Program-made: the position numbers and the translations under genes | Part shown: piece by piece, positions 14,590 to 14,664 of the stretch | Layout: each line of letters begins with the position of its first letter | Numbering within the stretch: position 1 is the stretch's first letter | The notes under the pieces: model-generated | The model's database searches: none | Seen by the model: only the letters and a program-made list of their open reading frames with translations | Told to the model about the DNA's origin: nothing | NCBI GenBank assembly: GCA_023432985.1 | Contig: JAEZEQ010000067.1 | Coordinates: 1-14,664, forward strand | Direction: 5' to 3' | DNA from: Bacteroidota bacterium | GTDB taxonomy: Bacteria > Bacteroidota > Bacteroidia > CAIKAF01 | DNA length: 14,664 nucleotides

Positions 14590-14664
14590 GCAACAAAACC
14601 TAACCTCCGTTCTTAACATCCCCCGGCTGATCTTTGTTCCGGCTTTTCAAGCGCAAGACGGACA
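14584..14664 (+). other. start of a third cassette (truncated by window edge)
   Basis: After the site 2 crossover the sequence TTATGCGCAACAAAACC begins a new unit. No complete reading frame is visible in the remaining 81 bases. By analogy with cassettes 1 and 2, its own attC-like site should start with GCGCATAAC. Confidence 0.4.

Overview
The window looks like chromosomal DNA of a Bacteroidota (Bacteroidetes) bacterium. The evidence is AT-rich coding DNA, TAnnTTTG-type -7 promoter boxes, lipoproteins with SSC lipoboxes, a PafA-type alkaline phosphatase, menaquinone biosynthesis genes and a Bacteroidetes-style tyrosine recombinase. No stretch longer than about 300 bases lacks a gene, and I saw no rRNA, tRNA, CRISPR array or transposase.

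Layout. Bases 1-164 hold the 3' end of an unrecognised + strand gene. Bases 266-1891 encode a secreted PafA-like alkaline phosphatase. Bases 1916-3969 are a two-gene menA-menC unit on the - strand (menaquinone synthesis). Bases 4082-5224 (-) encode a von Willebrand A-domain lipoprotein, divergent from a type II NADH dehydrogenase (5323-6591, +) that would pass electrons to menaquinone. Bases 6658-7940 (-) hold an Rrf2-family regulator and, downstream, a Ric/YtfE/ScdA-type di-iron Fe-S repair protein. Two near-identical 14-bp sites, one in front of each gene, suggest that the regulator controls both. Bases 8042-11033 (-) are an overlapping pair: an AsnB-like amidotransferase and a GT4-type glycosyltransferase, probably for a surface glycan. 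Bases 11145-11879 (+) encode an unknown lipoprotein, followed by a GC-rich palindromic element flanked by 13-bp direct repeats.

The most unusual part is the right end. A tyrosine recombinase (12084-13148, +) has a full catalytic set but lacks the extra domain that defines integron integrases, and it carries an extra N-terminal domain. Just downstream are a strong hairpin, a lone GTTATGTGC core site (attI-like), and two small-ORF cassettes. Each cassette is closed by a 132-bp imperfect palindrome of attC type (ACATAAC ... GTTATGY). The beginning of a third cassette runs off the window. This looks like an integron-like array next to a non-IntI recombinase that faces the array rather than pointing away from it. 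Whether this recombinase acts on the array is inference.

Several genes (menA, asnB, the 11145 lipoprotein and probably pafA) have a -7 box only 3-5 nt before the start codon, which suggests leaderless or nearly leaderless mRNAs. This also corrects the start sites of menA and asnB.
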